Assembly (NCBI RefSeq): GCF_963678635.1
Contig: NC_087063.1
Location: 1-64,000, forward strand
Length of the DNA: 64,000 nt
From: Symsagittifera roscoffensis
Lineage: Eukaryota > Xenacoelomorpha > Acoela > Convolutidae
Reading direction: 5' to 3'
Part shown: positions 22,571 to 33,069 of the stretch, one piece after another
Layout of the letters: each line of letters starts with the position of its first letter
How positions within the stretch are numbered: the first letter of the stretch is position 1
The notes under the pieces: generated by a model
What the model was told of the DNA's origin: nothing
What the model saw: only the letters and a program-made list of their open reading frames with translations
Databases searched by the model: none
Translations under genes and position numbers: made by a program

Positions 22571-23074
22571 ATGTTTATTGTTTTGGTTTTCTTTGCGCTG
22601 TTTTTTAGATGGTCGTTCTTCTGAAGCTTCAGATAAAATAAATGGGTTTTTTATAGGGGGACGTTCACGGACTCGGCTACTAGAAGCTTCTTCTTCTTCT
22701 TGCAGCTCTGCTTCTGAGTAGGGCCGCTGTAAAAATCCCCAATCCGGAAGTGTAAAATCGGGAGAACTGTTATCAGTTTCATTGTATGAGTTGGCCCATG
22801 TAAATGTCTTCTAGAAAAGCAGTTTCTTCAGCGGCTTTATGGCCAAAGGGCACTGTCGAAATTCCGTCGAAAAGTAGAAAACGTTTTGAGTCGAATGGTG
22901 ATAATGCAAGTTTGTTTTGTTTCACTGTCATATTGGTGTGACCTTTCGAAACTATATTATAGTTGTATACTCTCATTGTTTTTCCAGTGAATAATGTGTC
23001 CCTGAAGGTTTGGTGGACCAATTCTCTCTGTGCACTCCGTTTAATTCCTTTGGCACTCAATTTTTGAGTGCCTT

Positions 23075-23402
23075 CTAAACAGAAGCAAAATTATTATTCT
23101 TTTCTACAACGTAGGAGATAGCTTCATTTCAATTCAGCCACTCAATTTATACCGAACAAAATTTGATTCATTTTACCAAAAAAGAGCAGAAGACTCCAAA
23201 TTATGATTAAAAAAGTGGAAAAAAGAGGGAATATGTTGTCAGATAAATCAACGTTTAGGCAACATTGTATAATGTTGCCTAAATCAGCTAAATGCCCATA
23301 GTTTAATGCAACAAATTAAGGGGTGTAGGTGGTTGGTGGTGGTATTTTTGTTCTCTAAAAGGTAGGAATGGGGGGTGGAAGGGTGGCTTAAATTTTATTT
23401 AC
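23075..23402 (-). other. Spliceosomal intron 2 in polymerase B
   Basis: The donor GTAAAT at 23402 and acceptor CTGTTTAG at 23075 join the exons in phase 1. They restore the conserved C-terminal polymerase frame, whereas reading through gives an immediate TAA. Inference from frame and motif. Confidence 0.7.
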
Positions 23403-25967
23403 CATTAAGGACGACCGAATATAGTTTCGGTTTTAGGGCGATGAATTCTCTGATCGGCTTCCCACCAGTCTCGTCTTTGAACTTCAGCACAACTTTCTTG
23501 TTGGTATCCTCGAACAAGAAATGGTCCTTATCGTAATTTGAAAAGTCGAAATCAGCTTTTCTTTTCTCCAAGTCTCGGTAAACGTCATCAGTTTTTATAG
23601 CGTAAATAAAACTATCCGTGTCGGAGTAAAGGAGTTCCAAGTTTAGATTTGGTTTCATTTTTTGATTATGAAACTGAAACATGAAACGCTTGGCGAGGTC
23701 TAGGATGGTCGCACCAACTATCATAGGTTTATCCCACAATATTTTTGTTACTGATAAGCTAATTGTGGCTAAATGATCGTCAATGATTTGAAAGCTTTTC
23801 ATTGTGCTCAGAGCTGTTTTTTGTAAAAGTTCTCTCTCATTCCTTACAATCTCCAGCTTCTTTCTTCCTAACTTAGACTCCATTGTCTTACCGAAAGCTG
23901 AATTAACAATTAGCTTGTAGAAGTTCTCCTGGAATTTATTTACCGCGGCTTTTCGTAGGCGGGTGTTGAGGTCGACAAAGGGTGCCATCCAGTGACTTTG
24001 GCGGAACTGAAGAACTTTTCCGAGGTGAGTTATTTTCATTCCCAGCTCATGGTACAATTTTAGGGTAAGGTAGTGCAAAACATAACCTTCTTTAGGATGC
24101 AAGGTCTGTAGAAGCTTTGGCACTTTTGGCAGTGTGGTGATTCCCAATTTTCCCAACATGTCGACTTGCTCGTTGCTCATTGCACCGATGTCCACTACTT
24201 CACGAGAGGGGGCAAGGGGGTAATCAGCAAAGAAGTCGTGAAGCTCTTCGGGTATGGTTAAATTGACTTCAACTATATAACCCCACTCTGAGGTTTCGCT
24301 GGTGAGCAGTATGTCTGCCAGACTTTTTTCAACTATTGAAAAATCGTTTAAGGGCAAAGGGCAGTGTTTCATTATCCCCCCGTACAAATTGTTTGCATCA
24401 ACATTGAGGATGTAGCTTGATGGTTCTGAGGGCGAAAAATCGTCGAGGTATTTATTGTTTGCTTTGTAAAATCGGCGCGCGTAAACCGACGACATGCCTC
24501 CTCGTATCATTCGCTGCACAAGGTCTAGATGTTCACGGTCCGTTAAGAGTTTCAGTTCGGGCTTACAAACTTTTAGAAAGGCGTCCCCGGAAAAGTTACT
24601 TGCCGTGAAGTAACAGGCGCAATCCAGCCCGTATGTTTGATAGCAAACTTCACGAAAAGCTTCGAAAACGGAAGCAAGCAATAGCACATCTGTAGTCAAG
24701 TACAAGTCGTGGTAATCACCAAGTGAGCCACACTTCAGTTCGGTGAAAACTTTAAGGGCATGATTGTACTCGCTTCTTGAAACACTCACATCCCCTCCTG
24801 TTAGACTATTTTTCCACATTGCTCGTGGGGGAAGGCGAGTTTCTCGGAATTTTTCGAATGAGTTGAAGTATGAGTAGGGGTAATGCCCTTTCTGTTTCAA
24901 CAGACTGACTTTTTCAGCTGAGTGGCCGAGTTTTTCAAAATAGTTCTCCAGCACAAAAAACTTTTCGTTGGGCAAATTATCGACAAGTTTTGCCAATGAT
25001 GCTAGCATGAACCTATACGAATCGATGAATCTCAGATTTTTGTAGAGTTTTTTGATTTTTCCGTTTTTGTCCGTGTACGTTTTTATGTAGACTGAGATTG
25101 TCAAGGATATATATTTTTCTTCAGATGCGGGTATTAGTGTTTTCATAATCGCTTTTTGCCAGCGCTTTGATTATAAAGTGTAAATCATAATTTGACAAAT
25201 TATGAGCTACCACTGGAATGTAATTTGTTGTTTTTCTATTAACGTTACACTCATTGTGTGCCCAACCCAGAAACTTGTTGGTGTAATGGCAATGATCAAG
25301 TACCACTTGATCATTGTCGGAAAAATCATTCTCGCATATCCAACAAATTGTAGCATCTTCCCGTTCCTGGTCTGTTATACCAGTGAAAGTGTGATATTTC
25401 CTTTTTTCTACGTAAATTTGTCTCGCTAACGATTCAAGGGAGCTAATTAGCTCTTCCATCACATTCGGTCCTCTTTTAAGCTCAAACTTTAACAGGTCTT
25501 TGTTCCCAAATTCGATTACTGCTAACGCGTAGCCGCACGGTTGATGGATTTCAATTGTTTGCGTGCTAGACTTTCGCGGATCAGGTTGCGGTCCGTATAC
25601 TGGTAAGAGCAGTGACTCCAAATCAAAGTAGATTACTCTGGGTACGTATCAACGAGCTGTTAAGTTTTTGAACTTGTGGTCATCTTTTCCCGGCTTGGGC
25701 ATTGTTATGACGACATCTTCGTCTTGGTAGCACAGTTCTTGATGTCTTCTCAGAGTTTAGAATGAAGCGCATGTGTGGAAACATTTGCGACAAATCTCAG
25801 ATTGAAATCGGTGCACTTTGTGCCGCACGTACTCGACCAGTTTCTGGAGATCACTTATCAACACATAGTGATATTTTGATCCATCTGTCAGCAGCAACAA
25901 GTCCACAATCAGGCTAGTAGTGAATCTGCTCGATACTCTTATGGGCAACAATTCGCCATCGTTGTAC

Positions 25968-26088
25968 CTGAACAGAAAAATATTTTTTATACCTAGGTTT
26001 GGAATGAAATAAAAAGGGTGTTTGAATAGGTGAAGAACATTATTGAAGGAATTTAAAAATTTTTAGAAGGCAATTAGAATTTGCTTAC
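25968..26088 (-). other. Spliceosomal intron 1 in polymerase B
   Basis: The donor GTAAGC at 26088 and acceptor CTGTTCAG at 25968 join INVF to YNDGELLPIR in phase 2, a junction that reads as continuous Polinton polymerase sequence. Length 121 bp. Confidence 0.8.
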
Positions 26089-27128
26089 CGGAAGACGTTG
26101 ATTTGACAATTGTTCAACTTTTCAAATCTGTCCATATCCATCAAACCCATTGGCATTTCGTATTCCCCATTGATTTTCACAATTCCTTCTTTGTCGAGAT
26201 TGTAGGTTGAGACTTTGTTTTTCTCCAGCCACCGTCTAGATGTGGGGTAGAGGGCCGGCTCATTCACATTGTGATATGCGGCAACAAAGAAGTAGAGAAA
26301 GCAACGGTCATCATCTTTAGTGTTGATATTTGTGAGCAGAGTAGATGCTGCGCTGAGTGCATCAGGTAGCTCGAGGTAGGATCCTGCTCTTATTGGTGAG
26401 AAGGCCGCGAAACTGATTTGCAATTTTTCAATTGTGTCAATAATCCATCCGCTACCATGAGAAGAGAACGAATTGACTTGGTTGACCATATGTTCAATCA
26501 GTTCCAAGAATTGAACCCCAGCTATTCCCTCGAAGCACACTGTCAATGTCTTAGTGTTCAGAAACAGCATGGTCCTTTCGAAGTTTCCACTGTCCCCGTC
26601 TTGCACAGTGGGAATTTTGATCATTCCCACTTCCACGTGGAATTGCACCTTGTTCGGACCCTCTTTGACCCTTTCCAGTATAAGAGCATCTATTTCCTCC
26701 TTGTTTTGCATCATGACTTGAAGCAAATCCATTTCTTTTTCACCAACTTTGAGATCGTATCGACGCAATTTGCCTCTGAACGCGCTTTCCGTTGGGGCAG
26801 CGGATGACGTCGTCTCAAAGCCGTCCCAAACTGGCAATGCGTGCTTCTTCAGCAAGTGTTGTCCATAGCTTTCCGCGGTGAGAAATATTGTATGGCAATA
26901 GATACAATGACTATTCGAAGTCATGGCATGTACCAGCTCGACGTGCTCTCGGGCTTCCGACAAACTCTCGAATGACTCGAGACACTCATCGCAAACAGTT
27001 TGAGGAGGAGGGGGAGGAAGGATCTTGTGAACTTTTTGCTCGTGTCTTCTCAAGTTCCGTTTAGAGCTCAGTATTTTTCCGCACTGCTGGCAAGGAACAG
27101 GCGTCGCGATAGAAGTAGAATTCGGCAT

Positions 27129-27830
27129 TGTTTGTTGAAGTTACTGAGGTAATTCAGGAAAATTTCAAGAAGTAGAACTGGTTATGAAAAAGCAAAAGCG
27201 AGAAGTGACTAGCACCAAAAAACTTTGCGGGTAAGGGCAAGTAGAAGCCATTAACGAGAGTTATACTTCGCCGTCTTGGCAATAAGTACTTTCCTTTCCA
27301 AAAACAGGGTTTATTCTAGCTTTAAGCTCTATATGTCTCATCACTCTGCTCAAGTGCAGGGGTTTTGTATACTAAAAACTGATTCATTTACAGCCTCAAA
27401 CTTTTGCTGTTAATTTTACGGGTTACCCATAAAGTTTTTGCTTTTTTAGGGGACTGGTTTAGACTTTCAAATAACAATTCAGCACTAAGTTACAAAATTT
27501 AAAGCTTAGAATGATTCAGATAGAGCCTAAAACTTTTTCTGACTAATTTTAACCGTGAAACAGTAATTTCCTAATGATTTCAAGCCCACTTCTTGGTTTG
27601 CGTAAATAGGTATAATAAAAAGTAGAAACATGAGATAAAAGTATTCAGAAAGTAAAGCCCTCAACTAACTAATTAAGTTGAAATAAACTAGTAAACTTAA
27701 AAAATGAAAATTTTTGCAAATTTGACACCTTGATAGTTACCGATGCATGATAAGCATAGATTGTCATTTGAATGTGTAAAAGATATCGGAATCAAAGTTT
27801 CCTTCATGTCATTCAGTGTCCCGTGAAACA
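27129..27830. other. Spacer upstream of polymerase B
   Basis: No gene. It should hold the polymerase promoter and 5' UTR, but I see no specific signal. It ends at the left inverted repeat of the nested unit. Confidence 0.4.
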
Positions 27831-27901
27831 TTTCATATCATGTCCTTCGAAATATTAAGGCATGGCCGTTTGGTTTAAGGGGCAATAGCTAACCCGGCGT
27901 T
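27831..27901 (+). repeat. Left inverted repeat of nested unit
   Basis: Reads TTTCATATCATGTCC at the outer end and GCTAACCCGGCGTT at the inner end. It is the inverted copy of 31346-31416. Confidence 0.9.
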
Positions 27902-28710
27902 TTTTTTTTTTTCAAAATAAACGAAAACCTCAAAATTTTTATGTTGTGAAAAAAAGAAAAAGTAATGTTTAAAAAGGTATCTTTTAAATCTATCAACAAA
28001 AAAACTAGTAAGTTTTGCGGGACCTCGAGCACAGTTCTACTGGTCAAGTTCGAAATTTAAAAAACATAATTTTTTAACTTCTTTTTTCCTTCATTTTTAG
28101 CTTGAATTATTCGTTCACGTTTTAAATTCAAGTGAATGTGGTTTGAAATTTTTAGGAGCTATCTGATACGTAATTAGGACAAGCGTAGAATTAAAAAAAA
28201 CATTTATAGCCCAATCAATGAGAGTAGACGCTTAAAAAATTGTGATTTTTTGAGAAAATCTGATTTTTGTGAAAATATTGAAAAAAAAATTGGAAAAATT
28301 TTTTTTTCTCTCCAAATCCATTGAAACTACCCTCAATCAATTTGCCATGAATTTCTGAGCAGGGTTAAGGGTCATGTTCATTTTTCGAAAAAAAAACATA
28401 ATTTTTTTTTTTTCACATTTTTACCAAAAAATTGTCCGTTTTACACCCAAAACATGTATATGAATGTAATATAATGCAGATTTATGGCTTAAAACACTCT
28501 CTGTTACTTTGCGTAAGACCTGGCTAACCCCACCGGGCACAAAGTATGATGAGAGAGAGGACAGAGAGTGTTTGATAAAAAAGCCAAATAAATATGGTTG
28601 GACTACCAACAAGAAAATGTTGGACCCTTCCATATTTATCTTTCTTTTGAAAAGAAAGCAATATCCCGAAAAGGATATTCCAAATGGGGTTCACTACTGA
28701 GCAAGTGTAT

Positions 28711-28744
<34 letters not shown>

Positions 28745-28992
28745 CTTTCTCAAACAACAATTTTAGCGTAAAATTATTCTCGATTTGTGATTTTTTTTCT
28801 AGTTTTTCTCTAAGATTTTGCTGAAAACTTTACGGGGCAAACTTTAATTGATCTATTAAGCAAAATAAAAACTGAGACAAAAAATGTACACACAGTTATG
28901 TTAAAACAGCTTAGAAGTCAAATCAAACAAAAATGAAAATATAAAACCTTGGAATAATATTTGAAACAAAGGAAAGTTTTTTGTTTAAGTTA
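27902..28992. other. Non-coding part of the nested unit
   Basis: AT-rich sequence with A/T homopolymers and no recognised gene. It contains CTGGCTAACCCCACCGGG near 28518-28537, similar to the inner end of the inverted repeat (GCTAACCCGGCG), and a TC microsatellite at 28714-28741. Confidence 0.5.
28714..28741 (+). repeat. (TC)n microsatellite
   Basis: About fourteen uninterrupted TC dinucleotides. Confidence 0.95.
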
Positions 28993-29637
28993 TTAGAAAC
29001 CTCGAAACTGTAGTTTTCTCTTTTTTGGCGCATAGCAAGCTGCATTTGGAGGAGTGCCTTGAATGAGATCTGGGGTGACAAGATCAATTGTCTCCGCACT
29101 AGATGAAACCCGAGCATCCGAATAGGAAGTTGATTGTTCTGGAGTTGAAACTGCTCCCCTAACAAACGACTCGGGAGACATTGCTGTCGGAATATCCCAG
29201 TACGCTTCGCGCTCTGCATAATCACGAATACATCCCTCCTGATTTTCATACAACGGCATTGACTCGCAGTCATACGCGAAGAGAATTTTTCTTGGAGACT
29301 GCTCGAGCAAGGTTGTGTCGTTTATCTCCGTCTTTTCTAATGCCGGATAGCTCTCGTGAATAGTGCAACTCTCGTACATTCGTTTTCGATTCTGTCTAAG
29401 TAGATCGATGTGATCAAGGAGGTAGTTCGGTAGCATGATATGACTTTTTGTAGTCCATTCCTCGTTTTGATTCTCGTCGTTTTTTCGGGGAGCCAAGTCA
29501 TTGAACGGACTTGCTGTAGACGGAGAGACTCTCTCTTTCTGTTGATGGATGACTGCAATCGACTCTCTCGTGTATGTTTGGTAGATAATTGTTCTTTCTC
29601 GATCAGACACTGAGATTATTTGTAAAGGACTAGTCAT
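28993..29637 (-). CDS. Unknown 214-aa protein with C-terminal NLS (nested unit)
   Basis: Intact open frame from ATG at 29637. The protein is polar, with a Ser/Thr/Glu-rich middle and a basic C-terminus (APKKRKLQFRGF) that resembles a classical nuclear localisation signal. No domain is recognised, and there are no membrane segments. It is transcribed divergently from the PC4-like and 208-aa genes across a 600-bp spacer, inside the inverted-repeat unit. A nuclear, perhaps DNA-associated or regulatory, role is an inference from the NLS only. Confidence 0.6.
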   Translation of the reverse strand: MTSPLQIISVSDRERTIIYQTYTRESIAVIHQQKERVSPSTASPFNDLAPRKNDENQNEEWTTKSHIMLPNYLLDHIDLLRQNRKRMYESCTIHESYPALEKTEINDTTLLEQSPRKILFAYDCESMPLYENQEGCIRDYAEREAYWDIPTAMSPESFVRGAVSTPEQSTSYSDARVSSSAETIDLVTPDLIQGTPPNAACYAPKKRKLQFRGF

Positions 29638-30236
29638 GACTTGAAGAGGTTTAAAGTTTTGTTAAAATGAAATGACTGAACTACCGAAATGAAATTGAGA
29701 GAATGAAAAGTATGAAAAGTTTATTAATGAGAATGAGATCAGGAAAGGGGTGGCATAGTTCAATTAGGTCAAAGCAAATAACTTTTTAGGCGAGGCTATC
29801 AAATTTTATTCATTCTTTTAAGCATGACGCCTGAGGTCATGTTAGGAATGAATGTGAAAACCCGATTTTTTAGATTTATGTGATAGCACTCAAAATCAAG
29901 TTTTCATGATAGTTTGCCAGACATTCTTTGTTATGCTGTTAGAAATTCATTACCATGATTCATAACAGTCATTAAAATAACCGTCACAATAAATAACACT
30001 AGAAGATTTTTAGAGTATAGCCGGGGGAAAAAGTAACTAAATACCCATATAAAAAGAGGTTTATCGTTAAAGAAATTATATCCTTGGTGATTAAGTCTTA
30101 TCAATATGGCTTAGGGCGCTCGTAAACGTTATCATCTAAATTTTTACTTTGGGAGTGCATGATCTGTCTCGTATACTGTGATCAGTCATTCTTCAACGTT
30201 CCACACTAAAAACCAGTTGGTTGTTATTCATTTATA
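29638..30236. other. Divergent intergenic region of the nested unit
   Basis: Separates the minus-strand 214-aa gene from the plus-strand PC4-like gene, so it should contain both promoters. No clear core promoter is identified by eye. A near-copy of coding sequence is not seen. Confidence 0.45.
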
Positions 30237-30597
30237 ATGTACGCTTCTCTTGACACGGATGTAGACTATTTCGATGATTTTAGTGATTTATCTTCGAATG
30301 ATAAACGTTTAGTTAGAGTCGGTGCAAAAACATTCGCCCAGACCGGTACTTACATAACTATCAAATTGTACAAAAAAAGACGAAGAGGGAACTTTCAAGT
30401 ATCGACAAGGAATAACTTTGTCATCTGGTGAATTCGAGTCCTTGGCGGACAATTATACAAAAATCAAAAGGTTGACGAAAGCAAAAAACTGCGACGTGAC
30501 TGAAAAACTTAGAAAAAAGCGAAACAAATCTAAAAAATCTTCATGCTCTGAAAAGGAATGCGAAAGTGAAAACGTTGATAACTGTCGGGTTGTGTAA
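30237..30597 (+). pseudogene. PC4-like ssDNA-binding protein (frameshifted)
   Basis: ATG at 30237. An acidic N-terminus is followed by a beta-rich core (GTYITIKLY), then after a +1 shift near 30375 the frame continues with GITLSSGEFESLADNY and a Lys/Arg-rich tail to the stop at 30595. The strand-strand-'GI.L...E...L' arrangement matches the C-terminal domain of transcription coactivator PC4/Sub1, a single-stranded-DNA-binding fold. The shift falls at a run of seven A's, so a sequencing or slippage error is possible. It is followed 38 bp downstream by the 208-aa gene on the same strand. Likely role: ssDNA binding in replication or transcription of the unit. Confidence 0.6.
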
Positions 30598-30634
30598 CAT
30601 TATCAACTCGTTATTCGATTGAAACTTCAAAGCA

Positions 30635-31261
30635 ATGGTTGAAGCAATGTATGAGCAATCCCTTGATTATTTCAAACAGTTCCGTAAAAATTACAAATTT
30701 TTCATCCTGAATCATGAACCCAACTTTTCAGGCTTCGCTTCAAAAGCAAATTTTGCAGTATCCTCCCATTCGAAAAAATTAGATTTTTGCAACCATTCGA
30801 TTGACAACGAAAAACATTATCATGTGCTGGTCGAATTTACGAAAGAGTCTACCGATTTACTTAACAAGATGACTTCAAAAGCCTTCGTTGTTCCTTGTCT
30901 TCTCTCTACATTCAAATATTTAATTTTGGGTTGCTCCAACTATGAATTGTCTCGCCCTCTGATGGAAAAACTGAAAATAGCTGTGAATTATAACTCCATC
31001 AACAACTTAGATGTTAGTGGTGTTCCAGTTCGCAGACGATTGCCTCAAGTTTGCTTCGGCTCGCAAACTAAATCTGTTCAAACTCAAACTGACCTGATTA
31101 CTAACGTAACAATTGAACGCTTTACTAATATTTTGAATGGTGAAAACGCTGCTGAGTTTTCTAAAATAATTGACATAATTTTAAGTGGGTATGGTAGTAT
31201 GGAAATTGATTCAAACACTTTATTTGTGAAATTTATCATGGAGAAGAAATTCAAGTTTTAA
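30635..31261 (+). CDS. 208-aa protein with HUH-like motif (nested unit)
   Basis: Intact frame from ATG at 30635. About residue 67 it reads KHYHVLVEF, which has the form of the HUH (His-hydrophobic-His) metal-binding motif of Rep/relaxase endonucleases. It is preceded about 45 residues upstream by a hydrophobic strand (YKFFILNHE) where Rep motif 1 would sit. A convincing YxxK catalytic motif is not seen, and no helicase domain follows. The Rep relationship is therefore tentative, and it may be an inactive or unrelated fold. It directly follows the PC4-like gene and ends just before the right inverted repeat. Confidence 0.5.
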   Translation: MVEAMYEQSLDYFKQFRKNYKFFILNHEPNFSGFASKANFAVSSHSKKLDFCNHSIDNEKHYHVLVEFTKESTDLLNKMTSKAFVVPCLLSTFKYLILGCSNYELSRPLMEKLKIAVNYNSINNLDVSGVPVRRRLPQVCFGSQTKSVQTQTDLITNVTIERFTNILNGENAAEFSKIIDIILSGYGSMEIDSNTLFVKFIMEKKFKF

Positions 31262-31345
31262 ATATTGGTTTTCTTTCGCTCTTGTATATCAAAAAAAATG
31301 TTACTACACAAGCGGGAGGCGTTCCCGAGGAGCGTAGCGACGAGC

Positions 31346-31416
31346 AACGCCGGGTTAGCTATTGCCCCTTAAACCAAACGGCCATGCCTTAATATTTCGA
31401 AGGACTTGATATGAAA
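31346..31416 (-). repeat. Right inverted repeat of nested unit
   Basis: Inverted copy of 27831-27901. Immediately inside lies a GC-rich tract (about 31310-31345, GAGCGTAGCGACGAGC) that has no counterpart at the left end, so the left end may have lost it. Confidence 0.9.
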
Positions 31417-31523
31417 CTTTTCGCGGTTCACATAAACTTGCAGAAAAAATTTTTTGTTGTTAATAAGAATGAATTGAAAAAAAAACGAATTTATAAATTT
31501 TACAAAAACATCAATAAATTAAT

Positions 31524-31743
31524 TTAGAATAACATATGTTTGGCAAATCTTATCAAATCATGATCATTAAGTTTGAAACCTATTGGAAATTTGTTTGTAA
31601 TTATAACATGAGCAACATAAATACAATAAAGTCCGCATAACACTGAATCAGCTGATTGTATTGGTTTTTTCAACAGTAGCTGATTTCCCTCGTGAATTGT
31701 ACGTCGCATATTCTTGTACACGAGGGGATAATCACATAATCGT
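31524..31743 (-). pseudogene. Adenain-like cysteine protease, N-terminally truncated
   Basis: Only the C-terminal ~70 residues remain. They include the cysteine-nucleophile region PIQSADSVLCGLYC, which matches the adenovirus-protease/Ulp1 (C5/C48) pattern of a Gln region followed by S.xCG.xC. The catalytic His and Asp/Glu region expected upstream is absent, because the frame opens only a few codons before and meets a TGA where the major capsid gene ends (31744). In Polintons this protease matures the capsid. Here it is a remnant, unless an unseen exon supplies the N-terminus. Confidence 0.75.
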
Positions 31744-33069
31744 TTACCTAGAGGAGGTCATAAGAGTGTTTTTGGTAATTTTTCTATCTAAACGCACATA
31801 AACTGTTGATGCACGCTCTCCCATAAACAATAACTCGACGTTATTACCGAGACCTGCGTCAAACTTGAGTTCGAGCGAAATAATGCAATTGGTCAATTCA
31901 GGATGAATAAAATCGTGTGAAGCCTCCTGAGTAGACGTGAGATCAAAAGCCATAATATAATGATTATCATAATTAGCGAGACTGATTCCATGACTAGTGT
32001 TTAAAACAAAATCAAGAGCCTCAAGCGTATTGTAATAAATTCTTTTATTGTCTGATGTTGAGATGGGAGTTCCGGCAATGGGAAGACCGTTTCTGTACAC
32101 AATGATCTCATTCAACCCAAATTTCTGGTATTGAAAATGGTTTGTTCTATTAGTACCCAAATATGCTTCGTTTATGCTCATTGTTACTATCATTCTTCGA
32201 ACAGGTTCTTTTGCAAAAACATCCTCTTGTCGCCAGCTTTGTACTCCTGCAGTTGCGAGAAACGTTTTTGGTACTACTTCGATGTAATTGTAAATTGCCG
32301 GGTTCTTCAACAAAGTTTTTTCTATTGATGAGAGAACATAGTCAGTCACAGTCATCTTTCTGACATAGAGGTTAGCTTCGATTATTTGGACCTTGTTTTG
32401 TTTAGCTGCATCTTCAGATATGACAACAAAATCATTAGGAGAACGTCTAAGAGACAATCTTATTGTCACACCGCTAAGTAGATGCTTGTCACACGACAAA
32501 AAGTCGCAAGCAATTTTACTAAATAGCTTCAGCTCGCTCGAGGCCGCAACGAGACCTTTACGCTCCGTAACATCATCAGCTCTCCTTCCAGCACCGTCAA
32601 TGGCTGATGGATTTTCTTCATATTAATAACCTTGACAAGCCAACCATGTTTTTTTGGCATCATTACCGTATGAAGCCTCGGTCTCAATAAAGCTTTTATG
32701 GGCAAAATTAGCATTGGTAGTTGATATTTTTTCACCATTCAGAGACAGTGTACACTCAGAAAATAATGAAGATAAAGGATTGTTAACAAAATACGGCGTA
32801 TCTCTGTTTGCCGCCTCTGTAGCATGCGTTCGAAGCACGTTTTCATTGCTTCGAACAATTCGTGCAACTATTTCCAAACGAGTACTTTGAAGATCGATGA
32901 AACTATTTCTGTCGCCGAGTACTTCAAACTCGAGCATAGGACCATCAGGAGAGTAGGAAGGTCCAATTTTTTGGGTGAATGCATTTTCAAAAGTGACAAG
33001 TAAAGGCGGTTTCTCAAATAAGTCCAAGGAGCTGTGAGTTGCTTCACTCGGGATTAAATTAGAAATCAT
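31744..33069 (-). pseudogene. MCP: Polinton major capsid protein (one in-frame stop)
   Basis: A 442-codon frame from ATG 33069 to the stop at 31744, interrupted only by TAA at 32623-32625. It starts 11 nt inside the end of the basic core gene. N-terminal features such as PMLEFEVLGDRNSFIDLQSTRLEI and the strand-rich remainder (KPYF-like NNPLSSLFSECTLSLNG, then RRSPNDFVVI) match Polinton double-jelly-roll capsid proteins, which assemble as hexon-like trimers. Length is near the usual 450-600. Apart from the stop I see no frameshift. Confidence 0.85.

Larger units (their letters stand above)
22571..27128 (-). pseudogene. polB: Polinton DNA polymerase B with C2H2 fingers (broken)
   Basis: The N-terminal exon (27128-26089) has three C2H2 fingers (residues 13-34, 46-67, 75-96) followed by the long N-terminal region typical of Polinton polymerases (GSGWIIDTIEKL, DDRCFLYFFVAAYH). 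Intron 1 is 26088-25968. Exon 2 holds a Cys/His cluster (CWICENDF, DHCHYTNKF), the exonuclease motif HNLSNYDLHFI and the polymerase motifs DANNLYG, NSAFGKTMES and YSDTDSF. Intron 2 is 23402-23075. The last exon contains the C-terminal GIKR...DGISTVPFGH region and an acidic/basic tail ending near 22571. Breaks: in-frame TAA near 25757, in-frame TGA near 25655, frameshifts near 25130 and near 22800. All catalytic motifs are intact, so decay looks limited. It would replicate the element by protein priming. Confidence 0.88.
27831..31416 (+). mobile_element. Nested ~3.6-kb unit with terminal inverted repeats
   Basis: The arms 27831-27901 and 31346-31416 are inverted copies with essentially one mismatch over about 70 bp. 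Weaker matching extends ~14 bp further out. Inside are a divergent pair of transcription directions: a 214-aa gene on minus, and a PC4-like gene and a 208-aa gene on plus. The surrounding Polinton genes all run on minus. I found no clear target duplication. It could be an independent transposon or virus-like element inserted between the Polinton's protease and polymerase, or an invertible Polinton segment. Confidence 0.7.

Noticed and set aside
26418-26807. 129-codon plus-strand open frame
   Set aside because: Antisense shadow of the Polinton polymerase N-terminal exon.
27831-31416. The inverted arms as the Polinton's own terminal repeats
   Set aside because: Polinton genes lie outside the arms on both sides, so the arms cannot be its ends in a simple insertion.
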